DNA of 64,000 nucleotides from Paenibacillus crassostreae (GTDB taxonomy: Bacteria; Bacillota; Bacilli; Paenibacillales; Paenibacillaceae): the NCBI RefSeq assembly GCF_001857945.1, contig NZ_CP017770.1:1922001-1986000 (forward strand). Direction: 5' to 3'. Every line of letters begins with the position of its first letter. The stretch's first letter is position 1. The notes under the pieces were generated by a model. The model was not told the origin of the DNA. It did not search any database and saw only the letters and a list, made by a program, of their open reading frames with translations. A program made the translations under genes and the position numbers. Below, in pieces: positions 11,101-19,210 of this stretch.

Positions 11101-14100
11101 ATAGTAAGTCACATCATTACTAAGCGTTTCGTCGAGATAACGAGCCTCTTTGATGCCTTTGGCAATCGTTTCGTATGGGCCACCGTCTATGAGGCTACGT
11201 TTGATGTTATAGCTTAGCGCCCCATCCGCAGGTACCCAATCCAATTGCACCTTGCTGTCCCCCGCACTGGCCATTAATCCCTTAGGAGTCTCGACGGGTT
11301 CGATATAAACCTTGATGTTATCGTAGTAGAAGTTACCGCTTCCCGACCCCGGCATCTTCGCTTGAAAAGCGCCAATCCCTTGGGATTTAATATCAGCCAG
11401 ATCTTTCATCGGAACAGTCACTTTGAACTCATCATTCACATAAATATCCGCATCTCCGATGGACGGATTGGCAACCATTTTCAGATTAATCCACTCGTTG
11501 TTCCATGCAACTTGACCCGCCTCGTTAACCGGCGCTTCCATCAGCTTGTAATACGTGCTATTGACATTGGCGACGAGCGTATAGTTACTTTCCTCGGTAC
11601 CATTCTCTTTTTTCGGCTTACGCATCTCAATCGAAACGGCAACTTTGGATTTCGCCGCATTGGTTAATTGGAACACAATTGCCGTTCCCACGGCAGCACC
11701 CGGCTCAGATGGCATCATCACATCCGCCTCGGCAACGATTGTTCCTAGCTGCGGAGTGAATGTCTTACTCATATCGGTGTTGCCTGTCGCTGGCTGACCT
11801 GTTCCCGACTCCTTATCGTACATAAACATGGCTCTACCCGACATGTTACCGATTCCAGCAGCACCTGAAGGTACTGCTTCTACTGTCACCTTGTGATTGC
11901 TATCCTGCTTCGAGTTCGTATAACTCTTCGGTAGCTCTCCTATAGCATCGATCTCAAAGTCGTCATTCACCAGATATAACGTTTCATCTTGTTTCAATTG
12001 TTCGATTCTAATACTATCAATGACAACAACTGAACTTCCTTCAGTACGTAATTGAACAAATGATTCTTCCGTTCCGATTTCTGATTCAATAATAATTTCC
12101 CCTGGAGTGAGGGTTGAAACGGTTTGCTGAAACACATTAGAGCCAGCTCCATGGATAGAATTATTATTATTTGATGTATTATTATCAACAAATACTTGCA
12201 ATCGTCTCCCCAGATTACTTGGGTCTAGGGCAGTATCTGCTATATTGATGACCATTCTGTATGGTTCACTTAAATCAAAAGCACCACCTGGAGTATAGTC
12301 AACTGTTGAATCAACCGAATCTCTTGCTCCAATTGTTAATCTGCCTGAGAGAGTTACTTTTCCAGAATCTACAGTTACTGTACCACTCTTTTTAAGATAC
12401 ATTGGTTTGGATGCATCATCTAATAATGCCTTGTATTCAGGTGTGAAAATGGTGTCCGTTGTCGCATTTGAGAAATCATCTTCCATGATTGTCTCATATT
12501 CTATCGGCTTTTCTGGTTCTACTTCATCATCTGGATGTGCCATTGTCGTACTTACATCAGAAAATACCGCTGTATTATAGTTGTTAATTTTGCTTGTATC
12601 TTTAGCCGACTCCACAGCAAATCCAACGTAAGCTACTTCGCCTAGAGCAATACTTCTGCTTCCTACTGATTTCCACTCACTTCCATCTGGTGATGCATAG
12701 GCTGTGATACTATTTCCTTTGCGATCTAGCTTTAACCAGTAGGGGAAGTCAGTAGATAATATGCTTGGCAGAGTTTGGTCAGGATAACTAGCATCATTTA
12801 ATGTTGCGATCGTCTGACCGTTAGCTAGTCTAGAAGATAAATGGATTGAATATGGCGTTTTAGACTCAATTCTGTCTGACTTTATAATAGATGTACTCAA
12901 TATCGCCGTTGCCGCATCCGGTGCAAGACTTGATCTTATCATAATACCTGCAATCGCATTGGTCTCGACAGGTGTAGCAGAATTTATCTTTGCAACAAAT
13001 TCACCATCACCTTTAAGCTCTCGATAACCAAAATGGAAAGCATCATTTATACTCGTAATTCTTCCCGAACCTTTGACCGTTATTACACCATCTTTATCCA
13101 CACTCGTATTCCCTTTAATTGCAACATTCCCAACATCCGTGGAATTCCAAACATCACTAATTAATGGACTATTGATGTGTATAGGTGCTGATGTTGATTG
13201 TGTTTGATTCCCTTTTCTATCTGTAACTAGAATGTTTACAAAGTGTGTTCCATCTGGTGACCCCTTCCAAGTGAAAGTGTAGGGTTCAGATGTCGCTTCA
13301 CCTATTTTGTCCGCTCCATTAAAGAATTCGACCTTCTCAATTCCATTAGGGCTTGAAACATTTGTCTTAACTTCTAAGTCCTTACCCGCCTCATGGATTG
13401 AATTTAATGTTGGACTCGTGATTTCCGCAACTGGATTATCTGCAGCATGATCCATATCTACGAGTGAATTTAGATAGACTTCAAGATTAGAATATCCACT
13501 TGCGGTAATTTCCTTACCATTGTCTGGATTACTCGGATCAAGACTCTGTGCTGTTTCCCAAGCATCTGGTATACCATCAGCATCACTATCTGTCGGTGCA
13601 GGTAAAGATTGAAGTTCTGGATAACCTCCTACCTCATATTCATTGTTAATAAATCTACCTGTTTCATTGATGATATCGCTTACAATTCGAGCATCAACTG
13701 CATCTCTCTTTGGAAGAGTCGCTCCTGCTTTACCAAGAATATCTTGATAGGCAACTTCCGCAGGTTTAAGCTCCCTCATTCTCCTCTCCGGGAAAGGAAT
13801 GGGTTCTGTTCTAAGGGTAGCATCTGCAGACGGACTAACAATTCCCAGTTTATTATTTGTAGTTACATCTGGTGCTCCAAACATATAATTACCAGTTACA
13901 TACCAAGAACTTGGACTACCAAAGATCCCTGGATTGACAATGGTCTTTCTTTGATTCTCTTTCGTTCCTGGACCTGGTTTCATATAGTTATTCACAATAT
14001 TCACATCCGAGAAGTTACCACCATATATGGAGTTAAATCCCCAGTTATAAATGACATTATTATTAAAATCTACTGTCGTTTGCCCTGGATTGGAACCACC

Positions 14101-15744
14101 AATTCTCGGATTTCTACTAGTATGTGTGGCAATGATATTATTATGATACGTAGAGTTTTTTCCGCCAAAAATACCACCATACCCATGCTTTCCTTTTTCA
14201 TGTCCAGACATAGTTAGACTTTCACTTACCATACTCCATTGTACGGTAATATTTTCACTTCGATAGACGGATAATGTTTCATCTGTAGACCAGCTCGTTG
14301 AGACGTGGTCAAGAATTAAATTTTTAATATCAACTCCGTCGATTGCATCCGGCTCATCTTTCAGATTGGTAATTCCGGGACGGAACCTCATGTATCTGAT
14401 GATCACATTTTCTGAACCACCTAGATTTAATCCATAGTGAGCTAAAGTTATTCCATCCCCTGGTGCTGTTTGTCCAGCAATCGTTACATTTTTAAGTTGA
14501 GAACTTAACGTACTCTTCAATTTAATTGTACCTGAGACTGCAAATATAACCGTTCGATTATTTTCACTTAATGCGTCTCTCAATGAACCTGGAATTGGAG
14601 TTTCCCCTGGGCCATAATCCTCTAATGTGGTAACGGTATATACATCATGTCCTCTACCACCCGTTGTGAATTTCCCTCCACCTTCAGCTCCCGGGAAAGC
14701 AACCATTTTATCCGTGTTTTCTTTCACTTCAATATGAACAACGTCAGAAGTAGAAGAGCCTTTTGCGTTATTTGCCTCGATTTTAAAATAATAAGTACCA
14801 TCTTTAACAACATCAATCTTTGAATAGGTCAATACCGATTCAATAGCACCAACGACAGCTTCAAAAGGACCATTGGGATCTGTTGCCATTGTCACTGTAT
14901 ATGATGCAGCACCATATACGGCATCCCACTTTAAGAAAGTAGATAAATCTTCCGTGCTAACAGTCACATTCTCTACTTTTGCTGGTGCAGCCTCTGGGTT
15001 CACTAACGGATCATCAATTCCTTCATAAACTTTCATATTATCGAAGTAAACGGATATGGCTGGGCCAGCTGGTGCCCTTGTCTTCACTTTATCAATCCCA
15101 GCTGTCCCATCTGCAGACAGGAATCTCCATTTATACGTTGGTTTTAAAATATTATTGATAATCGGGGTTGCTTCTTGAGTTTGCGGATCTACTAACAATC
15201 TTATGTTATACCATTCTTTCACTTGGAAATCATCAACAAGGATTGCATGTCCGCCAGGTATAGAATATCCAAGAATATTCTTTCCATTAATCGTTCGTAA
15301 TTCAACTTCAAGAGCTACTCCACTTCCATTTAGTAATCTAAGAACCTTCGTAGCATGTCCAAACGTTTCTGTCATAAAGTCAATTTCTACTGTAAACGGT
15401 TTGGTTTGTCTAGGAATGTTTTTAACAACCGCTGGGTCTGAATCACTTAAGTCTTCAACCGATATAACGTTACCTTTTTCCCTCAATGGGTCAACAACTA
15501 CTTTAGGTATACTTTTAATGGTCTTATCTTTACTCCATTCGTATAGTACGAAATAGTTATCTGATGCTGGAAGCTCTTCAACAGCAGTACCTGATGTTTT
15601 GTTTTCAAAGTCATCATTCACTATATATACACGCTCTGTTAACTTAGAATTAGGAGTTTCTTCTGAAAAAACCTCTATATTCATAGACGGTAATACCATT
15701 AGCATGATTAAGGAAATGGCTACAATTTTTCTGAGTCTTATCAT
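8161..15744 (-). CDS. Secreted modular bifunctional pectinase: pectate lyase (PL1-like) plus pectin methylesterase (CE8)
   Basis: This is a 2527-residue exported enzyme. The start at 15744 has GGGAGGATAAA before it and gives a signal peptide (about 1-35) that a longer reading from 15840 would bury. Domains by residue: a VNDDFE-headed beta-sandwich module (40-250), fibronectin III (260-345), pectate-lyase beta-helix (346-715, beginning VAFPGAEGGGKFTTGGRGHD, with IIRYMRFRPG), an acidic Ca-type repeat (DSDADGIPDAWE, near 725), an Ig-like domain (780-860), two carbohydrate-binding-like sandwiches (875-1255), a second VNDDFE module (1260-1480), four fibronectin III domains (1481-1845), CE8 pectinesterase (1848-2138, with GDQDTLY, DYIFGGA and LGRPW), a cadherin-like domain, fibronectin III, and two chitinase-type Ig repeats ending at the stop. 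No cell-wall anchor is seen. It should cleave and demethylate pectin. Base composition changes sharply near 11,980. Confidence 0.95.
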   Translation of the reverse strand: MIRLRKIVAISLIMLMVLPSMNIEVFSEETPNSKLTERVYIVNDDFENKTSGTAVEELPASDNYFVLYEWSKDKTIKSIPKVVVDPLREKGNVISVEDLSDSDPAVVKNIPRQTKPFTVEIDFMTETFGHATKVLRLLNGSGVALEVELRTINGKNILGYSIPGGHAILVDDFQVKEWYNIRLLVDPQTQEATPIINNILKPTYKWRFLSADGTAGIDKVKTRAPAGPAISVYFDNMKVYEGIDDPLVNPEAAPAKVENVTVSTEDLSTFLKWDAVYGAASYTVTMATDPNGPFEAVVGAIESVLTYSKIDVVKDGTYYFKIEANNAKGSSTSDVVHIEVKENTDKMVAFPGAEGGGKFTTGGRGHDVYTVTTLEDYGPGETPIPGSLRDALSENNRTVIFAVSGTIKLKSTLSSQLKNVTIAGQTAPGDGITLAHYGLNLGGSENVIIRYMRFRPGITNLKDEPDAIDGVDIKNLILDHVSTSWSTDETLSVYRSENITVQWSMVSESLTMSGHEKGKHGYGGIFGGKNSTYHNNIIATHTSRNPRIGGSNPGQTTVDFNNNVIYNWGFNSIYGGNFSDVNIVNNYMKPGPGTKENQRKTIVNPGIFGSPSSWYVTGNYMFGAPDVTTNNKLGIVSPSADATLRTEPIPFPERRMRELKPAEVAYQDILGKAGATLPKRDAVDARIVSDIINETGRFINNEYEVGGYPELQSLPAPTDSDADGIPDAWETAQSLDPSNPDNGKEITASGYSNLEVYLNSLVDMDHAADNPVAEITSPTLNSIHEAGKDLEVKTNVSSPNGIEKVEFFNGADKIGEATSEPYTFTWKGSPDGTHFVNILVTDRKGNQTQSTSAPIHINSPLISDVWNSTDVGNVAIKGNTSVDKDGVITVKGSGRITSINDAFHFGYRELKGDGEFVAKINSATPVETNAIAGIMIRSSLAPDAATAILSTSIIKSDRIESKTPYSIHLSSRLANGQTIATLNDASYPDQTLPSILSTDFPYWLKLDRKGNSITAYASPDGSEWKSVGSRSIALGEVAYVGFAVESAKDTSKINNYNTAVFSDVSTTMAHPDDEVEPEKPIEYETIMEDDFSNATTDTIFTPEYKALLDDASKPMYLKKSGTVTVDSGKVTLSGRLTIGARDSVDSTVDYTPGGAFDLSEPYRMVINIADTALDPSNLGRRLQVFVDNNTSNNNNSIHGAGSNVFQQTVSTLTPGEIIIESEIGTEESFVQLRTEGSSVVVIDSIRIEQLKQDETLYLVNDDFEIDAIGELPKSYTNSKQDSNHKVTVEAVPSGAAGIGNMSGRAMFMYDKESGTGQPATGNTDMSKTFTPQLGTIVAEADVMMPSEPGAAVGTAIVFQLTNAAKSKVAVSIEMRKPKKENGTEESNYTLVANVNSTYYKLMEAPVNEAGQVAWNNEWINLKMVANPSIGDADIYVNDEFKVTVPMKDLADIKSQGIGAFQAKMPGSGSGNFYYDNIKVYIEPVETPKGLMASAGDSKVQLDWVPADGALSYNIKRSLIDGGPYETIAKGIKEARYLDETLSNDVTYYYVVTAVGVSGESKSSNQAKVTPTIHPDKPAAPLNLASLSRNESADLSWDAVEGAVQYIVKRGLVANGPFDNVATTKLTTYRDAGLSNATTYYYVVTASNVGGESEDSTAITATPITPLGTAIDVTAAARIDKIELSWLAVDGATSYLIERAAAADGSFTVVANQDGDTKYVDTAVTNGTPYFYKVTAMNGMTKGLASKVIGSRSLDSIDIPVAPAVIEALSGGQEKAQLSWEAVDRASAYQVKRSTVSGSHYEVVGENLNTLTFTDSGLTDGTTYYYVVTALNEHGESYASEQVSIIPGPLVVVAKDGSGDFDTVQAAIDSLPDNVTVPRTLLIKAGEYREKIKISSGKNKLTLIGEGPEQTVLVYNDNANTIGLEPGSTVGTSGSYSVLVESDEFTARDLTIQNDSGDDTGQAVALLIKSDHGVLKNVHLLGDQDTLYTHSGRQYYVDSYIEGDVDYIFGGAKAVFENSVLHSKSNGYITAAASEQGQPGYLMLNSRLTKADSLGLGTVDLGRPWRPYAQVVYINTWMDDHIKPAGWHNWSNPANELTARYAEYNSSGPGAKPGQRMDWSKQLTMDEAEQYTVQSMLGGTDQWDPTERLVLPDSNAQTSGVAIDGVALADFNKNEYHYKVELPEGSSIPVVTADQETIAASVQVIQAEALPGSATIEVTAVDGTVRKYIVEFTSQATGDVTAPIWTDAKLAASDITSEGVTLSWTGASDDTDVTSYLVYMDGQLLDTVTAESYQVTGLNPETSYLFRVEAGDAAGNWSSEGPSLQVTTLGKEGPVQGIPAKSVLSSDNGHDTGLLDGDYTITMNLWWGENGDKYELYENDILIDTQQLTMNSPQAQLAKTVIIGRVNGAYAYTAKLINKQGATTSDPLTVQVKDADPAKPVLSHDNWDGDGNYVITMNKWWGTNAKVYRLYENGILIDTQTLTPNTSLAQSALTQISDREASNYEYIVELENDAGVTKSEAIVVNVTK

Positions 15745-16050
15745 TTTATCCTCCCAAGTATAGATTTTTTTGGTTGCGCTTACATGAATAAATCTTCTAA
15801 CTATTAACAAACTTTCATTGTAAACTATACCAACTCCCAACCTTTATATTTTAAGATTCAGGGTACATTGGATAGCCCATCAAAGGCTACCTACAATTAC
15901 CTATATTCAAATTTTAACAAAATTTGGCAAGTAATTCTTACTCTTTTTTACCCACTTTGTATAAAAAATTCGCATTTTTTGACATTTATAAGCAATGTAA
16001 ATGTGAAATTTCAATTATTAAAAGCATAGCCCTTTGAATTCTCCATTTCA
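15745..16050. other. Promoter region of the pectinase gene
   Basis: This 306-bp AT-rich gap lies between the AraC regulator stop and the pectinase start. It contains a cre site (separate entry) and a small imperfect hairpin around 15872-15890 (TAGCC/GGCTA). No other coding potential was seen apart from an in-frame extension of the pectinase frame to 15840, which has no ribosome site. Confidence 0.6.
15770..15785 (-). promoter_or_regulatory. CcpA catabolite-responsive element (cre) candidate
   Basis: The minus strand reads ATGTAAGCGCAACCAA, which fits the Bacillus cre consensus WTGNAANCGNWNNCWW at every constrained position. It lies 26-41 nt upstream of the pectinase start codon, a place where CcpA would block transcription when preferred sugars are present. 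Confidence 0.75.
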
Positions 16051-16899
16051 CTATTTTCCATTTTTCCGATATTTTAATGGTGATGTATTAGTGATTTTTT
16101 TAAAGACTTTATTGAAATGAGCGATTTGTGTAAAACCAACTAATTCTGCGATATCAATGATCCTAAGATTAGTTTCTTTCAGAAGTTTTTGTGCTTCTCT
16201 TATTCTCACAAGTTGTATATACCTGCTAATATTAAAACCTGTAACATTCTTAAATGTTCTACTAAGATAGCTAGCACTAATATAAAATTCATTGGCCATG
16301 CTATTGAGTGAAAGTTTGGTACTGTAATTTGTATTTATATAAGAAGCGATGTTTAACATGTTTCTATCCACAAGATTTATCATTTCTTCTTGGGCGACGT
16401 TTACATTTAAGCCATGTCTATGTATCGCTATTAGGAGCATAGAAAGTGAAGACTTAATATATAGCCCATGTTGCTCCTCTTTCATCTCACATTCCTTGAG
16501 CATCTCATTTAAGATTCTTTCGACCTGCATTTGTTCTTGAACAGTACAATGAATCTTATATGGCAACTCTCTCAGATAAGCTAAATTGAAGCTCTCCATA
16601 CCAATCTGTCTTTCGATAAACTCTTCTTTAAAATGCACGACGATTCTTTCTGCTTCTGTCTCTTTAACACTAGATGTTTTATGAACGTCATACGGATGAA
16701 TAATCACTAGATCACCTTTTCCTGCGTGAAATAACTGATCATTGACAAAGAAAAGCTTTTCACCTCTTAGCAGATAATATAGTTCAAAACCATCATGGAA
16801 ATGAGTGTTCCTCATTTCTGTATAACTTTTTTCATTTACATATCTAATTCTAAAAGTTTCATCTTGCAAATCATAACTTTCAATTGTAAGATCATCCAT
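16051..16899 (-). CDS. AraC-family transcriptional regulator with cupin sensor domain
   Basis: This is a 282-residue cytoplasmic regulator. The N-terminal part (about 20-100) has the cupin-like AraC sensor pattern with HFHDGFELYYLLRGE and HPYDVHKT. The C-terminal ~100 residues are a double helix-turn-helix, including SASYLSRTFKNVTGFN and IAELVGFTQIAHFNKVFKK. There is no membrane segment or receiver domain, so it should bind a small effector directly. The gene lies immediately upstream of the pectinase gene in the same direction, 306 bp away, making it the best candidate for the pectinase activator. Sugar-responsive control is inferred from position only. Confidence 0.93.
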   Translation of the reverse strand: MDDLTIESYDLQDETFRIRYVNEKSYTEMRNTHFHDGFELYYLLRGEKLFFVNDQLFHAGKGDLVIIHPYDVHKTSSVKETEAERIVVHFKEEFIERQIGMESFNLAYLRELPYKIHCTVQEQMQVERILNEMLKECEMKEEQHGLYIKSSLSMLLIAIHRHGLNVNVAQEEMINLVDRNMLNIASYINTNYSTKLSLNSMANEFYISASYLSRTFKNVTGFNISRYIQLVRIREAQKLLKETNLRIIDIAELVGFTQIAHFNKVFKKITNTSPLKYRKNGK

Positions 16900-16903
16900 C
16901 GGA

Positions 16904-17200
16904 TTACTCCCTCCATTTAAGAAAATCTTCTAATCCACTTGCTCTAAAGGGTCCTTCGATCATAATTTGAAATAATAGTGTCGCCATCTCTTTCGGAGTA
17001 TGCTGAGTATTATTCTCTAACCAATATCGAATTAAGCCTATATGCGCTGAGGATACGTACATGATGAGAATATCTATAGGAATGATTAATCGTTCCAACG
17101 GAACCTGTGCCAAAATACGCTCATGCATATTTTTAATTAGGAGTTGACGGTTTTTTTCTTGAAAGGAAATATCGCCATTAGGACCCAGAAGCACCTTCAT
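16904..17200 (-). pseudogene. C-terminal remnant of a TetR-family regulator
   Basis: The 98 residues match the ligand-binding C-terminal half of a TetR-type regulator (pattern KVLLGPNGD, then MYVSSAHIGLIRYWLE, then TPKEMATLLFQIM), but the helix-turn-helix half is missing. Upstream in the same frame the homologous reading (ERALM) continues only to about 17212 and then meets a stop at 17219-17221. The next bases read on the plus strand as the tail of a different protein. I therefore call it a truncated relic rather than a gene. It ends 4 bp before the start of the AraC gene, so it might still be transcribed with it. Confidence 0.7.
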
Positions 17201-17471
17201 GAGTGCTCTTTCTTTTTTTCAACCCCTCTGGCTCACTACGTACAGTGCTATATTAATTTGGATGCTAGGCTATGAATTTGATAGCTTTATGACCATTGCC
17301 TTATTCTTAATAATTTCAAGTGTAAGCTTTGGATTATTCATTCTGGGCTTAGCTTTTTGGATTGGATTTGGAGCATTACCCATCATAATCTTACTCATGT
17401 TCTTCGGAGCGACATTGCTACAATTAGCGCCTGAAATGATGCCATTTAGGGATGTTCTTAACCTTCGCTAA
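17199..17471 (+). pseudogene. C-terminal remnant of a multi-pass membrane protein (YhgE/Pip or DUF3533-like)
   Basis: The 90-residue reading has three hydrophobic segments (about 10-25, 31-55 and 57-80) and ends with PEMMPFRDVLNLR. The segment FWIGFGALPIIILLMFFGA and the LQLAPEMM motif remind me of the C-terminal end of YhgE/Pip or DUF3533 membrane proteins, which are usually several hundred residues and often sit next to a TetR regulator. No ribosome site precedes the ATG, and the N-terminal bulk is absent. It shares its first bases with the TetR remnant on the other strand. The family assignment is from memory and uncertain; the truncation is clearer. Confidence 0.45.
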
Positions 17472-17540
17472 AGGAACTTCCAAAGCAGCTGAAACTAACC
17501 AAGAAATAAGTGCATAAAATCCTTAATAGCCACTTTTAAC

Positions 17541-17593
17541 AACCTAAAAAACCACTTCTTAATTAGATTCATTATTGAAGTGGTTTTTAGGTT
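17541..17593. terminator. Perfect 17-bp inverted repeat, bidirectional terminator
   Basis: Arms AACCTAAAAACCACTTC and GAAGTGGTTTTTAGGTT are perfectly complementary around a 19-nt loop. The A/T tracts inside the arms give a T-run on both strands. It would separate the plus-strand membrane-protein remnant from the minus-strand MFS gene. Confidence 0.7.
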
Positions 17594-17680
17594 GAAATGA
17601 CCCTTTATTTGAAATTGATTAGTTAAGTATACTGTATTTTCGATAATCAAATCTTAATATAATCTGCTCTTCAGGTTAAG

Positions 17681-18877
17681 TTATGATGCTGACCGATAAC
17701 CGCTGCTTGGCTGATGATCCAACTTGTAGCATATACACGCTATCGCACATGCCGATATCGCCAGGATGGCAGCAGCTACAGGAAGTGAGGTTAATCCTCC
17801 ATGTTGGACAACCACTCCACCAATCGCGGATCCACCTGCGATCCCTAAGTTAGAGGCTACTGGATTCAACGATGCAGCAAGGTCCTTCGCTTTTGGTGAA
17901 GACTTCTTGGCCAAATCAATCAAATAGAGCTGGGCGGGTGCACTCACAATACTCGACATTGTGGCTAGAACAATAAGTACGAGCATTCCTAGAATCGAGA
18001 TCGATGCGGTCATACTAAAGATGATATAGACCGAAGCTTGTACAAGAAATACCACTCTAAGCTTACTTACCGCATTTCCAGTCGCAATCTTGCCTCCAAT
18101 CCAGTTGCTGACAATCGTGGCAACCCCATATACTAATAGGACGCCGCTAACCGAGCTCTTAGGTATATTCATCACTTGCTCTAGTATTGGTGTAATGTAA
18201 GTGTACATCACAAATACAGCTCCCACTGCCGTAACCGGAATGAGAAATGCAAGAATAATGCGTCCATTCGTGAACAGTCCGATCTGATCCTTAAGTGAGC
18301 TGGGTACAGGCTTCGGTAGTTTGCGTGGAACATAGACATAATTTAGTACTATGGCAATTCCAGCTAATATTCCATTTAGAACAAATGCTGCAGGCCAAGT
18401 GAAAAACTGCCCTACAAAAGTGCCCAGCGGCACACCAAATACATTCGCGACAGCGAAACCGCTCAAAATTGTAGCAATCGCTTTACCTCTCTTCTCCGGG
18501 TCAACCGCTTCATTCGCTACCGTAATTGCTACTGACAGAACAAAACCACATAGTACAGCAGTAACTATTCTAGTCACCAGTAGCATACCGTAAGTTCCAA
18601 CTATAGCACTCCACAAATTCAGCAGCAGAATCAATACAAGCGATACAAGAATCGTAATCCGTTTCGGAACACGGCTGCACAAGGACATCATAATGGGTGT
18701 GCCAATGGCATACGAGATCGCGAAACCAGATACCAATCCTCCGGCTGTCGCTATCGTCACTCCGAGGCTCGCGGATATTTCCGAGAGTAAGCCTACAATA
18801 ATATACTCCGTCGTACCAAGAATAAAAGCCATAAAAGTAAATGAGAAAATCAATGCGTTCTGTCGTATTGTCTTCAT
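17681..18877 (-). CDS. MFS transporter (drug/sugar efflux type, 12 membrane helices)
   Basis: This 398-residue integral membrane protein belongs to the major facilitator superfamily. It shows about 12 hydrophobic segments and family signatures such as LGTTEYIIVGLL in helix 1, PEKRGKAIATILSGFAVANV in the middle, and PLGTFVGQFFTWPAAF, resembling the AraJ/YdhP/PbuE efflux group. The substrate cannot be told. The ATG at 18877 is preferred because GGAG lies 6 nt before it; an ATG at 18889 overlaps that ribosome site. It appears monocistronic, with the relP terminator upstream. Confidence 0.93.
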   Translation of the reverse strand: MKTIRQNALIFSFTFMAFILGTTEYIIVGLLSEISASLGVTIATAGGLVSGFAISYAIGTPIMMSLCSRVPKRITILVSLVLILLLNLWSAIVGTYGMLLVTRIVTAVLCGFVLSVAITVANEAVDPEKRGKAIATILSGFAVANVFGVPLGTFVGQFFTWPAAFVLNGILAGIAIVLNYVYVPRKLPKPVPSSLKDQIGLFTNGRIILAFLIPVTAVGAVFVMYTYITPILEQVMNIPKSSVSGVLLVYGVATIVSNWIGGKIATGNAVSKLRVVFLVQASVYIIFSMTASISILGMLVLIVLATMSSIVSAPAQLYLIDLAKKSSPKAKDLAASLNPVASNLGIAGGSAIGGVVVQHGGLTSLPVAAAILAISACAIACICYKLDHQPSSGYRSAS

Positions 18878-19210
18878 GGTGCTCTCCATCCTATTTATCT
18901 CTATTTTATATTAAACATACCTTACTCATAATACTCATTACGACTATATTGAGCAAGACTATTTATCGCACAACATGAATGACGCCCCTCACAATTGGCA
19001 AAATAAAGAATCCCCCCACAAGTTCAATGAAATCATAAGAAGCTTCTTTTTGTTAACATTTAGAGATTTCCTATCCAGAAAACCCATGATGTTCACTACC
19101 TCATCAGAAAAAGATTTAACAGTAGTTCTTCGGTTGCCTATAACCAGTGTTAAAAAAAGGCTTCGCCCTCCCAATCATGGATGGCGAAGCCTTTATTCTT
19201 CATTCAATCA
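18878..19210. other. Intergenic region between relP and the MFS gene
   Basis: This 333-bp stretch holds the relP terminator at 19151-19194 and otherwise AT-rich sequence that must include the MFS promoter. I see no operator or small gene I can support. Confidence 0.55.
19151..19194 (-). terminator. Rho-independent terminator of relP
   Basis: Minus-strand arms AAAGGCTTCGCC and GGCGAAGCCTTT are perfectly complementary, the loop is 14 nt, and TTTT follows. It begins 17 bp past the relP stop codon. Confidence 0.9.

Noticed and set aside
13609-14217. A 202-codon open frame on the plus strand
   Set aside because: It is wholly antisense to the pectate-lyase domain, lacks a ribosome site, and its translation is a low-complexity Ile/Asn/Ser-rich string typical of a reverse-frame shadow in AT-rich coding DNA.
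15745-15840. Longer N-terminus of the pectinase
   Set aside because: The extension would put 32 residues before the signal peptide and read through the cre site. The GGGAGG site fits the start at 15744.
17199-17471. An intact small membrane protein gene
   Set aside because: It has no ribosome site, shares its first bases with the TetR remnant on the other strand, and looks like the end of a longer family, so I treat it as a remnant while keeping the call at low confidence.
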